Below, in pieces: positions 35,684-47,250 of a DNA stretch of 64,000 nucleotides; positions within the stretch are counted from its first letter, which is position 1; each line of letters starts with the position of its first letter. Under the pieces are notes generated by a model that was not told the DNA's origin, searched no databases, and saw only the letters and a list, made by a program, of their open reading frames with translations. Made by a program: the position numbers and the translations under genes. This stretch comes from Adineta steineri (Eukaryota; Rotifera; Eurotatoria; Adinetida; Adinetidae), in contig CAJNOI010000071.1 of the NCBI GenBank assembly GCA_905250115.1, positions 62,001 to 126,000 of the forward strand, given 5' to 3'.

Positions 35684-36769
35684 TGGTTATATGTATATAT
35701 ATATTCAACAACAGTACTTTCTATCTAAAAAAGTAGTTTTTATTTTACAGATTGCTATAACAAAATGATTTTATAAGAAGCCATCAATACTACTTATGTT
35801 GGTAGAAATGTTGTGAGGATACTGAAATTCGTTGCTATTCAAATAAAGCATCGCTTTACGTATATATAGTTACTAAGCATCGCCCTCTATCATTTTTTCG
35901 GATTTGTTATTCTTTTTGTGGTATTTTGTTATGTTACTAGGCGATGAAGGAGAATGATAAGAAAAAAATTTATTCTTTTTTTTTTTTTATGCTTAACTTT
36001 TAATGAATTTGTTTTTATATGTGTTACCATATATGAAAGTAAAAAAGATCATCACCTTTTTTTTTTCTTTCTTTCTGTCAAACGACATTGTTAAAACTAT
36101 TACAAGAGAGACAAAGAATAAATCTAAATAAAAAAAAAAGAGAGAAATGTTGCGCAGCAACATCTCACAGTTAGTTGTAACTAGATACAAAATATAAATT
36201 GTTGTGAGCTTGAACATGTTCTCGTCAAGACAAATATGGACAAAAAAGAAAAAGTCATTTTTAAAAGAAAAGAAAAAATAATAAAAGTTTTCATTTCAAT
36301 TCAGTTTTATGAATTACTGATGTTTGTTTGACTCGGAAGACTAAAAAAGGCAGTTCTGTTAACTAAATGAACTTATTTGATTCAAGGTTTCATTTGATTA
36401 TTAATAAATTAGTTAAATATAATTGAATGATATAATACAGACTCTCTGTTTACTCCAAAAACTACTCGAACAGAAATATCAGCATAAAAGATTCACGTCC
36501 GTAAAGTCTTTTACATAATTGCACTCTTCATAATTATTATTTGAAGGTTAGCATCGATAAAAATATCAAGAATTATAATCAATATTTGTCAGACAATATT
36601 TTTATTAATCATTTCATCTTGACATTGAAATATTTTACAAAATAAAAAAATAAAATTTGTTCAACTGTAATTTATTTTTCTGTTTAAAACAAGACATTCA
36701 GCTAAAAAATGAAATCAAAAAGTATGAAGATAAATAGAGAAAGTGAGATTGTTTATATTTTCGTAATTC
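35684..36769. other. Intergenic
   Basis: A+T-rich upstream region of the VIER-repeat gene and 3' side of the FRRS1-like gene. A minus-strand open frame at 35993-36217 is low complexity and not supported. Nothing else seen. Confidence 0.5.
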
Positions 36770-38951
36770 TTATGCTTTTCCAACTACAATAGCCAATGCT
36801 AATGCCAATCCCAAAGCAACCAGAATATGAATTAAAAGAAAAATTCCTTTAATACGATCTTTTTTAGTATTATTGACCACTTCCACGGTATTAATTTGTA
36901 CTGGACCGTTTCTTTGTACGTCATTCATATCAATTGAATCAGCTTTTCTTACTTCTGTTGTTTCTTGTTTATAATGAAAATCAATAAACCAGAAAATAAT
37001 AAATATAATTGGTAACCAACATGACCATGCAACTAAAATACCCCATACTTTTGTAGCTTTAAAATTAAATTGTGTAAAAAACATAGCAAGAAACATTGCT
37101 ACAATTGAAAGTATAAGTGCACTGATACCAACAAATCTATGTAGATAATTAAATATAAAACGATAATCAGCATCAGGTTTACAACGAAATAATGCCATTA
37201 TTGGTTGAATAATAACAAAACATATAACAATTATACCAACAATTGAATGAGCAAATTCAGGTTGTTCATCTTTTTCTATCCATTTACCTTTTTCATAAAC
37301 AAGTATAAGTATAAAAGCAATTATTGTTAATAACGCAGTACATGGCATTAACGCACGATGAACAGCAAACCATATTGGATGACCACATAGTTTTTTATTT
37401 GCCCATGTTTGTTTAAAGTAACGTGCAAGAATAATACCAGTAGAAACAAATAATATCCATGTAAATATCATAATAATTCCATGTGCTTTCATTAAATTTG
37501 ATTGAGCAGAATCACCACTTCCATCTATATTATAAACAACTTTTGTTTGTTGATTAAGTTGAACATTTTGTGATAATGCTGTTTCTGATGCATGTTGCAT
37601 CATTTGATCTAAAATATATATTTAAATAGAATAATTTTTATCAAATAAAATGTAAACATACTTGAACTATCTAAATTTCCAATAGCTATAAGTGGATAAT
37701 AAGGTGTAGATTGAGAAAGTACAGAAATAGCACGTTTTCGACGTGTTGAACTAGTAAAATTTGATAAAGTAAATTCACAATAAGCTATACCATTTTCGAG
37801 TTTCTGTGTAATAATATTGAGAGTACCACCTGGATTTGCAATAGTACTTGCTAGAACTGGAGGTGTATGACCACCTGGATTAATACGACGTTCAAGTGCA
37901 ACTGTATTATCGGCTAAATGCTTACAAACAAATACATGATCTTCACCCTTAATATTGAAAAAGTATAGATGTTTTTTAATATATATATATAATAATTCGT
38001 TTAATACCATCTGTTGATCAAGTGAAAGACCTAACGCAAGCCATTGTGATGTTTTAAGATTATTAATTTGCATTTTAACTGATGTCAGACCATTTGTATA
38101 TGTCCAATTAATATTTACGCCTACATCACTCGTTTGAGAGACCACAGGAGTAGTTGTTGTAGGACTTGCTACAGCGCTAGATGACATTGCTGTCATGCTT
38201 GAACTTACCTATAGATGATAGAAGAAAATAAATTATAATTATAAAAAGAAAAAATATTTACAGTTGTACCATTAGAAGATATATTAGCCTAAATGAATTT
38301 AAATAAAAACAACTTTTATAGAAACAATCAAATAAAATCTACTTGTTTAGGATTTAATGTAATACTAAAACAATTAACATATATTGTACTGAATGCAGTA
38401 ACAACCGTTGCTCTAAAATATAATTTCATATATATTTATAAAATACAATAAATAAAGTTTATCAACCTGATAATAGTATTTGGATCGGTAATAGTTGCTG
38501 GTGGATACCAAAGAGCTTCTACTGATAATTTATTATCATTTGAAATATGAGTTATACCAGTATTCGCTACACTATTACAATTAACTACTCTCGTAGTTGG
38601 ACTCACAACAACCCAAGTTCCAATAACCTGACTACTTGTCTGTGTTTTCGCTACTAACAGAACACCTTCAAATACATCAGTACTCGTTGAACCATTAACA
38701 GTAACTACAAGAAGTATTATGTTAATTAAGGACTTTATCAAGAATATACACTTACTATGAATGACATCATTTGTACTATATTGTGATTTATCAGATTTAA
38801 GCGTAAATTTTGATGAACATGTTTGTGAAGAAACGCCATGGCCAGGGGTCATTGTACCACAAATAGTATCTGGAGCACCAGTTGGATAGTTATATCCATA
38901 TTTAATATAAATTGTAAAGAAAAAAAATAATCGATAAATAGACGATTTCAT
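36770..38951 (-). CDS. FRRS1: Ferric-chelate reductase 1-like protein (reeler, DOMON, cytochrome b561)
   Basis: Seven exons, complement(36770..37608, 37662..37947, 38008..38208, 38262..38288, 38343..38412, 38467..38704, 38756..38951), 618 residues. After a signal peptide the reeler domain has TGAPDTICGTMTPGHG and SVEALWYPP. A Ser/Thr-rich linker follows, then a DOMON domain (INWTYTNGL, WLALGLSLDQQM) and a C-terminal cytochrome b561 core with at least five helices. Four candidate heme histidines are visible: AHGIIM, VHRALM, AHSIVG and LHRFVG. Family role: transmembrane electron transfer that reduces ferric iron or other acceptors outside the cell or in endosomes. All expected domains are present and in order. 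Exon 5 begins with GTAAGT directly after the acceptor TATAG. Confidence 0.88.
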
Positions 38952-40714
38952 CTAAAAAAGAAAAAATCATTAAATATTCATTCCTTTTCTTCTTATTTAT
39001 TATAACAGCATGATGAAAAAACATCATATTTTATTTATCCTAATATATTCACAAAAAATTCATATATTTTATAATATATAACCTATAATATTATATAGTT
39101 CTGCAAGTACAAAAATAATGAAAATAAAATATTACGTACAGTATACTTTTGAATTATTTTCTCATCAACGGCAAAGATATTTTAATCAAACGAGATATTC
39201 AGATAAAACCTTAGACCTACTTTTGTAAAATATATAATATATCAGCCATACACAAAATACTAATTCCTTAAAAATTGTTGAGGTTCGACGTACTAAAAAA
39301 CATCTTACATAGAATAAATATATACTTAGGGTGTTACTTTTGGATCATTTATAAAATCATTTATAATCCAGCAATATATACTTCTCTCTTTTTGCAATTT
39401 TTTTCTTTCTTTCTTTATGTACGTTTCGTCCTAAACAAGGTTGTATGCATCAATACTGCAAATTATCATGCTTGAATATACACCCACCTATTTCTATGAC
39501 TAAAATTACTGCATACTTTTATCGTATGTCATACATGTTTCTATCAATAGATCGTCCTAAAAAAACCTACTCATACGGAATTCTCTTGTGACGTACAAAC
39601 ACAAATGTATTTTTGACTATTTTGTACAAGAACAGCTCTTATCTCAATGAATCTAACGATTGTCAAACTACTAAATGTAACTACTCTGTTAGTTTTTCTT
39701 ACCTGAATAAACGTGTAATGGAAATGAAATACATAATAAGTAACCAATGAGAAATGGTTTTTAACGATCACCTCATGTATATAGGTGGTTTTTGTGAAAC
39801 AACAATTAAGAAAAACAAAAGTCATTACAATATTACTTGACTGACATATTTTTTGAGAAAAAGACCTCAGTCGAGGTAAAAAGAACAGAATATATAAAAT
39901 AAGGATGTTAAAATGAGTTTATTTACACGTTCGATCATACAACATTTTATAAACAGAATTTTAATTATATTTATCAAAATGATCATCAATTAAAAGATGC
40001 TAAATGTCCATTAGAGTTATTAAGAGAAATAATCAGATTTTTGTATCAATTCATAGATAAAATGTTGATTTATACTAATGGACTGTAAAGTAATCGTGAA
40101 AAATTTCATAAGTAAAAACAATTTACATTAGCGTAAAAGAACTCATTTTCTCAACAGCTGCAATTCAGTAATTCTTGAGATAATAGTATTTTTTATTCAG
40201 AAAAAAAAAATAAGTCTTCGCTTGAAAGACAGAAAACTCTTCAAAACTATTAGAAAATAAATTTCTCTATAATGAATTTTACAGTAATTCAAACTTCTTT
40301 TTTTCCCCTACTGATTAAATAACATATGGACCATGATATTCATGCAATAAATTATTAAAACTATTCTCACTTTAAAAAGTAACACTAACTGTTAATTATA
40401 TTAAACAATAAAATATTTTTTATTTATAATTAAATTTTTTTAGATATTATTGACCGACGAACAACAATTGGTAAATAATGATTAATACGCAAAAGAACTC
40501 AAAATAAAAGATTGTATGCATACTTCAAGCTAACCCTATAAAGCGAAAGTTAAATATACATATGTTTAATAATGACAATCACGTCAATATTTTCTAAATA
40601 AATGCTAATAATATTCATATTATAATAAAAGCAAGTTTTTATTAAATTTTTATTTTAACTTCAAGTTCGATTTCATTCCATCCTATTATTCGGTATCATA
40701 CCAATCACGAAATA
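38952..40714. other. Intergenic, divergent promoter region
   Basis: Between the FRRS1-like gene (-) and an unknown gene (+). A+T-rich; frames at 39275-39475 and 39571-39825 show no protein-like composition. Nothing supported. Confidence 0.5.
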
Positions 40715-41951
40715 ATGCTCACAACTCCATCTAATCAATGGTTAGACGATGATTGTTCTTATTTTCTTTCGAATATTCATAATACTAATAACAATTCATT
40801 AAAACCAACAGCATTAACACGATTCAAAACGAAAACTACTCATGATAATTCTACTCGAATGAAACATAGAAAATATTCGGATTCAACTTTACATCCTATA
40901 TCGACTAATATAAATGAAACATTTCCACAAAAACAAACTGAACTTCAATCACATTTAACGAACAGTCCATATGATGAAAAAATATGGTCATATAATGCGA
41001 ATATGAAACAAAGACTATCATTGAAAATTTGGTTACCTACACCATGTCTTGATAATGATGATGGAAATATTAATCAGACGGAAACATCAGAAGTTGATAC
41101 TAATGAAAAAAATTCTGAATCAGTTTCTTCTATTAAAAATCATCGATCAATAGCAACTGAATCAATTATGAATATTAAATCAAAAATTTTGGATAATTTA
41201 TACGCAAAACCTGTTACCATATCACACGCTGATCATAACATAGATCCATCAGATAAACAATCACGTTCCAATGAACATACTACAATTGTTAAATTCGATG
41301 ACAATGGACGAATTAATAACATTCAACATACACGTACTCCTCGTCAATCAATATCGAAAATAAATGAACGACCAACATCAGTAAAAACTCTACCTATGAC
41401 TACAAAATCCATTAATTTAAATTATGAAATAAGACCTACAACAACTTATAATAATTCATCAAGAACCAATCCGTTTATACAGAAAAAAACGAATTCAGCT
41501 TTCACAAATGGTATTTATTTAAGATCATAATTTTACTTATGTATCTCTATCTTTTTTCTTGTTAGATAATTTATACCAAGTTCGATTACCTCTTGTACTT
41601 GGTTCAGCAACGTTGGGTCCATCGAATTATCAAACGATTCCAGTGAAACAACTTCTTAACACACCACAAACATATTCAACAAATACTAAATCTTCTGAAC
41701 GTTGTTTAACTTCTCATCGTCAAATACGTACTTTATGTCTGGCGAATCAATATCAATCAAACTCATCTATATGGCCACCTACTCGTTCATTAAATTTTAC
41801 TGAAAAGAAAACGAATGATACATTGAATTCTTTACAACGTACGAAGACACTCGATGTTATCTCAAATATTTCGAAGGTAACCAAACTGCCATCATATACA
41901 CTCATTCAATCAAATATTCCAGCATCTACATCCCATAGAATATCTGAATAA
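40715..41951 (+). CDS. Unknown Ser/Thr/Asn-rich protein
   Basis: Two exons, join(40715..41510, 41566..41951), 393 residues, phase 1 across a 55-nt intron. Not recognised. Composition is strongly polar (Ser, Thr, Asn, Lys), with no signal peptide, membrane helix or catalytic motif; only short segments such as LSLKIWLPTPCLD and DNLYQVRLPLVLGSATLGPS look ordered. Many Ser/Thr-Pro and Arg-x-x-Ser sites suggest a phosphorylated, largely disordered protein. The clean splice and long open frame in A+T-rich DNA support a real gene. It converges with the securin candidate. Confidence 0.65.
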
Positions 41952-42317
41952 ATACCTTGGCTAATTTCGAAACGATCGATATATAAACATTAAATATTTT
42001 TGTTTTACAGATAATAATCAACTTGTACTTAAATATATTTTTTTTATTATCAATCTTTGAGATATTTCAGATGATTTATTAGATCCGTTTTGTTTCTTTT
42101 TCGATACATACACACAAACACATACATAGACAAGTAGAATCGAAGACATATATACACAGACCAAGTAAAAACCTGTACATATTTGATATCTAATTTAGAT
42201 CCGAAACTGAGAAAATAAATGAACAAGTGAAGGAAAGAGAGAGAGAGAAAGATAAAGAGAAACAAAGAAAAACCCTGAGTAAACATGAACAAAAAAACGA
42301 TTAAGAGTTTAAATGTT
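41952..42317. other. Spacer between convergent genes
   Basis: A+T-rich, with a GA-rich patch at about 42228-42270. A minus-strand frame at 42050-42334 is a low-complexity shadow. No gene seen. Confidence 0.5.
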
Positions 42318-43674
42318 TTAATTAAGAATATCAATCATATCAAGTAAAGTAGATACATTAAGACGATTACAAACAGGTGATTGACATCGAATTGTATTTT
42401 CAATACCACCATAATAACTAAATATATTAATACCATTAGTTTGATTCATAAGCATACGTTCAATACGTTCATCACTTGGTATAAGATCATCAAATGTATC
42501 TTGATATGGATGATTTGCATGTGGAAGATCATCTTCTGGATGAGAACATGTATTTTTTGAAGTTGGTGTTGGAAGAACTACAGGTTCTTCTTGTTTAATA
42601 TTGTTTGTAGTCATTCTTGTGAAATCATCACTTGATAAAACACGACATATTTGATTACTATTATGATGAACAAGACCTAAAGCACGACGACGTTGTGTAG
42701 AAATTGGTGTATTAAATTTATTTTTATTAAAACGAATTGGTGTTGTCGATGCTTCTGAACATGTTTGTAAATCATTCATACTTGTTGTATTAACAAATTT
42801 TAAATGTTTATTATTATTTGAATATGAAGCTAAATCATTTAATGTTGCTGATGATAACATACCATTACGCACTAAAAATTAATTTCAATTAGTTTAACAT
42901 GTTTTTCATGTCAAAATTATATTAAATCAGAAAATAAAATCTACCGAATTCATCCTATAGGCAACAACTGTGTTTTGGATAATGAGTCTATGATACCAAA
43001 TCAATTGATCTTCAAGATGGGACGACTTCCAAATCAGACAGCTCCCATGTCATTTCGTTGCCAACTTAGATGGGTATCAAATGACATGGTTAGCAACTCA
43101 GATGGATAGGTGTGAGTAGGTTGTGAGATGATAGACACCCAGACCCAGACCCTCAAGATGGTGGGAAATTTCTCTGGCAATTTTTTTCGGCGAAATTCAT
43201 CGTCGGTGAAAGTGGAATTTACCGTTTGAAGATATAAGAGATTGAAAGAAAATAAAAAGCCATTTAGAAAAGATTTTTTTATTGACTCTAACTCATAAGT
43301 AAATAATGTTGGTTGTTCAGGAGAACAGATTGTCTATAGCCTGGGAGAATTACATTCTTCGAATTTCATCGTTTACCGATAGAAAAATGATGTGCTGAAT
43401 AATCTAATAGATATGTATATTTTATCCGTAGCTTCTACTTCCTATTCGGACTAACAATTTTAAGTAAACTAGCTTAATAGCTATTATCCAATGTAAAAAA
43501 ACGATTTTGTCTTTTCTATTACTTCCTCGTTTGCTGAATGACTAATATGTATATTTGACCAATAATAATTTTTAATAACTCACATGGTGTACGTAGTGGA
43601 TTACGAAGTGGCGTTTTAAATAGAGGAAAATCACAGCCATTCTCTTTGGCTCTTGTTGCTGTCGTCGTCGTCAT
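42318..43674 (-). CDS. Securin-like candidate (KEN box, TPxRF motif, RRALG motif)
   Basis: Two exons, complement(42318..42871, 43584..43674), phase 1, 214 residues, separated by a 712-nt intron that contains a palindromic repeat. The N-terminal exon carries a KEN box (AKENG, residues about 10-14). Exon 2 has TPIRFNKNKFNTP followed by RRRALGLVHH, matching in order and spacing the securin (PTTG1) blocks TPRFGKTF.AP and RKALGTVN, and RRAL is also an RxxL D-box. An acidic stretch (DTFDDLIPSDERIERML) follows, where securins have their separase-binding acidic part. Length is close to known securins (about 200). If correct: inhibitor and chaperone of separase, destroyed by APC/C at anaphase. Securins diverge fast, so this rests on motif order only. 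Confidence 0.55.
43102..43163. repeat. TGTGGG-type repeat arm inside securin-candidate intron (copy 4)
   Basis: Right arm 43144-43163 ACCCAGACCCTCAAGATGGT differs from the family core by one base. The left arm (AGATGGATAGGTGTGAGTAG region) is degenerate. Confidence 0.55.
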
Positions 43675-44068
43675 TCTCTTAATATATTATATTAAATAAC
43701 ACGTAATCTAGAAGAATAAAACATTAATCTCACACAATTACATTTTGGCTTTTTTTCCCTCTGTATAATCTTTTATATATACTTAATTATTTTCAAGATA
43801 GAAGTTAAAAAATTGTATTTATCCACAAGATACTTTAGTTCGTATACACATATCAAATAAACTGAATAGAGAAAATATAAGCGCAGGATAACAGTCTATC
43901 TGACGAAATATACAAACACAATATATTTCAGTTTTTTCTTTCTTTCATTGGACGAAATACACTGTCGTTAACTTGTACAAGAGGCATAATCAAGTATAGA
44001 TAAGCACACACATGAAAAAGAAGAAGAAGAGAAAAAAAAGCTATGTTTAGTTTTTTATGATAATAAAT
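43675..44068. other. Spacer between SKP1 and the securin candidate
   Basis: A+T-rich, no gene. Would contain the promoter of the securin candidate and the 3' UTR of SKP1. Confidence 0.5.
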
Positions 44069-44937
44069 CTATTGATTCATTGGATCTGGTTGTGGTGAAG
44101 GACCAGTTGCATTCGCATCTTGCGTTGTTGGAACTGTTCCTGCTTGCCCTTCAATTGCATTTGGTGCATTAATACCTTCACCGGGTGGATCATATGAAAT
44201 ATTAAACATTTCTCGAACTTCTGTTGATGATTTACCACGAACCATATTAGCAATTGTTTTACAGCCCACAGCAAGTAATGTTTTTATTCCTAAATAATTT
44301 GCTGCCTATGAATAAATAAAATATTATTATCATTTTTTCCGAAAAAGGATTTATTTAAAAACTTACCATAATTATATCAAATAATGTACCTTCTGGTACT
44401 GTAAATTGTTTAATAAAATTTAAATCCCATTCGCAAATATCATCCGAACTAAACAGATTATTATAATTCCTTTTGTTTTTGTGATTGCTGAAAAGAAAAG
44501 GTATTTTACCGTTTTGGTTCATAAATATCTTTATTCGGGTCATCATCATCATCTTCATCGATTGGTTCTGGTTTTTGATCATTTTTATGATGATTACAAA
44601 AGTCAACAATCTAGAATTAAATCAATTGAAATAAACAAAAACAAAATTCGTTTTAAACAACTAACTGGGCCAAGAATTGATGCTTTAACGTTAGGTAAAG
44701 GAATTGGTACATCACCAACATCCATTACTAAAATGAACATTATTACATAAAATCTTTGCATAAATACGGGGATTTTGACTTACAATCAGATAAAGTTTTA
44801 ATGGTTGATGATTGTTCTACAACGCCTTGATCAACTTCAAATATTTGTCCATCGTTAGATTGAATCTTAATCATTTTGCCTGTTGCAGTTTCTGTATTAC
44901 CAGTTGTTGTATTCGATGCTTCGGCGGTAGTAGCCAT
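44069..44937 (-). CDS. SKP1: SKP1-like SCF ubiquitin ligase subunit with atypical C-terminus
   Basis: Five exons, complement(44069..44305, 44367..44448, 44510..44610, 44666..44727, 44784..44937), 211 residues. After a 20-residue Thr/Ala-rich extension comes the BTB/POZ-like fold: [37 protein letters not shown], an acidic loop, [28 protein letters not shown] and [21 protein letters not shown]. Known role: adaptor between cullin-1 and F-box proteins. Odd: the canonical end (EEEEQVRKENxWCEEK), which forms the last F-box-contacting helices, is missing. It is replaced by about 40 Pro/Gly/Asn/Gln-rich residues ([10 protein letters not shown] ... PDPMNQ). The reading frame is open and uninterrupted, so this does not look like a simple frameshift, though an unseen alternative 3' exon is possible. 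Confidence 0.85.
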
Positions 44938-47250
44938 TTTTTTTCGCCGATCTGAAATATTATAAAACACGGTAGAAATTATTTCTTCATAAACTTGTTT
45001 TTTCTCTTATCAAAAAAAAAAGGAAAAAAAACTTGTGTATGCAGAATCATGGACGTACCTGTACCTTGTGAAAATGAAAACAAATCGAGAATAAAGAAGA
45101 AACCCTTTGGAAGGTTGAGTCAACAAAATGTGAATGAGTCAAAACAGATGAAAATTATGAGACAAATTAATAAGTATTTATATGATATGATATGATATGA
45201 AATTTTAAAAAACAAAGCGTATATTATGACCGTACGAGCGAAGCAGCCGAAAGAATCTTATGACCATATTAGCTGTTGCATGCCTTTCTTTCTTTCTATC
45301 AGTCAATAACAATTAAGGTACAAATAAATACGTTGGAAATTTTTTTGAATATTTCAATTTTCGATGATTGGATAGATGAAAATAGAAATTATAATTTGAC
45401 AAACTTTTTCCCAGAGACGTTGTAACGTTACGATATGCTCAGAATTTAGTAAATATATCAAATTGTTTTGTTTTTTCAATAATAGATGGCGCTAGAATAC
45501 GTATATTGCTACCATAACTTGACACGTGATCAGACGCCCAAGACAAAGATAGACGGAAATTTTAACGATTGCAGACGGCGATCGGTTAATCGATCAACTT
45601 ATACCTATAATTCAAATTAGACTTGTAAACCGTCGAAGTGCTCGTCAGCATCGATAGTTCAGGCAATTCTATCCGCTGACTAACCGGTATCTGTTCTTAG
45701 GTTTAATGCTCTCAAAGAGTATAACTGACTAAATATTTATATACAGATGCTGTATATGGCTACGTAAATGTCCGAGAAGATATAATATGTTTTACGATAC
45801 GATTCAAACTCCCGATGTTAGCATTTAAATATGCTCAACATTACCCTATTTATCTCTGTAATTACGATTCTCTTTCGCAATAACCTTTATATTGAGTCAC
45901 AGGTCGAAAATATGACGTAAAATTTTGCAATATGGACGGAACCTTGCAAGAATCTGACAGAAAATCATTGTCTCAGAAATCTTACATCTGATCAAATATA
46001 TATCAATTTTCATACAAAAATTTTACCACTAAAAAACTGAAGTGTGAGTTTGCATGCATCTCCTAGCATCTTTAGTGCTATAAAGATGATTTGATACATG
46101 TGTACACAATAAAAAAACACAAAAGTCTCCAAAATCTTTTAAATATATACCTGTTTGTAGATATTTTTGCGCTGATCATTTTGGTGAAAACGTTTTCCAA
46201 TTTCATCAAATAATTATCGTACTAAAGTGAAAATACTAAATATTCTAAAACTACTGTGAAGCCGTTTAGCAACCCGATACTCTTTAGTATTTTGATCACA
46301 ATATCGTCATTTGTTAATGAAATTAGAAAAAAATTTTACCAAAATGATCAGCGCCAAAAAACCCTACAAAATAGTATATATCTAAAAGAGTTTGGAGGCT
46401 TTTGTGTTTTTTTGATTGTGTACATATATATCGATGATTTTTATTCATATTTGTGGAGAAAACGTGACTTGTTGGATTGTTTCTTAATGACTCATCCTTA
46501 ATATTTGTTGGTTTTTACCTTTTCTATGTGTGCGCATATCTCATACGTATATGGATGTATCCTTTCTTATCATAAACATTTCATACATTATATCTAGCAT
46601 AAAATAGACAAAAAAATATCCAGGTTCTCCTAACTCATTTACATATGGATCCCGCTAGACCCAGAATATCGTTAGAAGGTTAAATTGGTTAATTCAATAT
46701 CTAAATGACATTGCTGATATATATTGATAAGATTGAACTTTCTATTGAAGGTTATAGGAACTAGATCAGACAATTACTTTAAACAAGGCTAATAAAACTT
46801 ATGTTTTCAATAAATTCCCCAAACTCTTGCTCTCTATTGTGTAAATACACAATGTACAAACATGAATGTTTTATCGGTTACTACTTCGCTAGATTTAATA
46901 TTGATTATAAATACCCTGGAACTTGTCTATAATATTATAAAACTGTAAAGTCTACAAAGTTTTTCATTAAATAGTTAATTCACTTTACTCTCTTTTCCAT
47001 GAATCAAATATACATAATATTTAATCGACGACATAGGAAAACAACAGACATACAATAAAATATTCATTCACTATCTTACAAATAGTATGCAAAACATCAA
47101 ATAAATTTCTCTCTTGTCTTTCTCTTATATTCATCAACAAACGGACAAATATACAAAAAAAAAATAAAATAAAATAGATAGGAATGCATATAAATGTTTA
47201 GATGCAGAAGAAATTGTATCAAATTTATATTGAACAAAAAAATAAATATG
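44938..47250. other. Intergenic with a foldback element
   Basis: No supported gene. Contains the 46101-46424 inverted repeat, and a more G+C-rich patch at 45480-45720 that may be decayed unique sequence. A sequence near 46620-46684 ending GGTTAA weakly resembles a piggyBac-type end. Confidence 0.55.
46101..46424. mobile_element. Foldback/MITE element with long inverted repeats
   Basis: Ends TGTACACAAT and ATTGTGTACA. The left arm pairs with the right arm over about 150 nt with scattered mismatches, including the internal block GCGCTGATCATTTTGGT, which appears inverted at about 46340-46357. Almost the whole 324-bp element is palindromic with little loop. No transposase. Superfamily not assigned. 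Confidence 0.7.

Noticed and set aside
42050..42334. 94-codon minus-strand frame
   Set aside because: Phe/Leu-rich shadow of GA-rich repeat, downstream of the securin-candidate stop.
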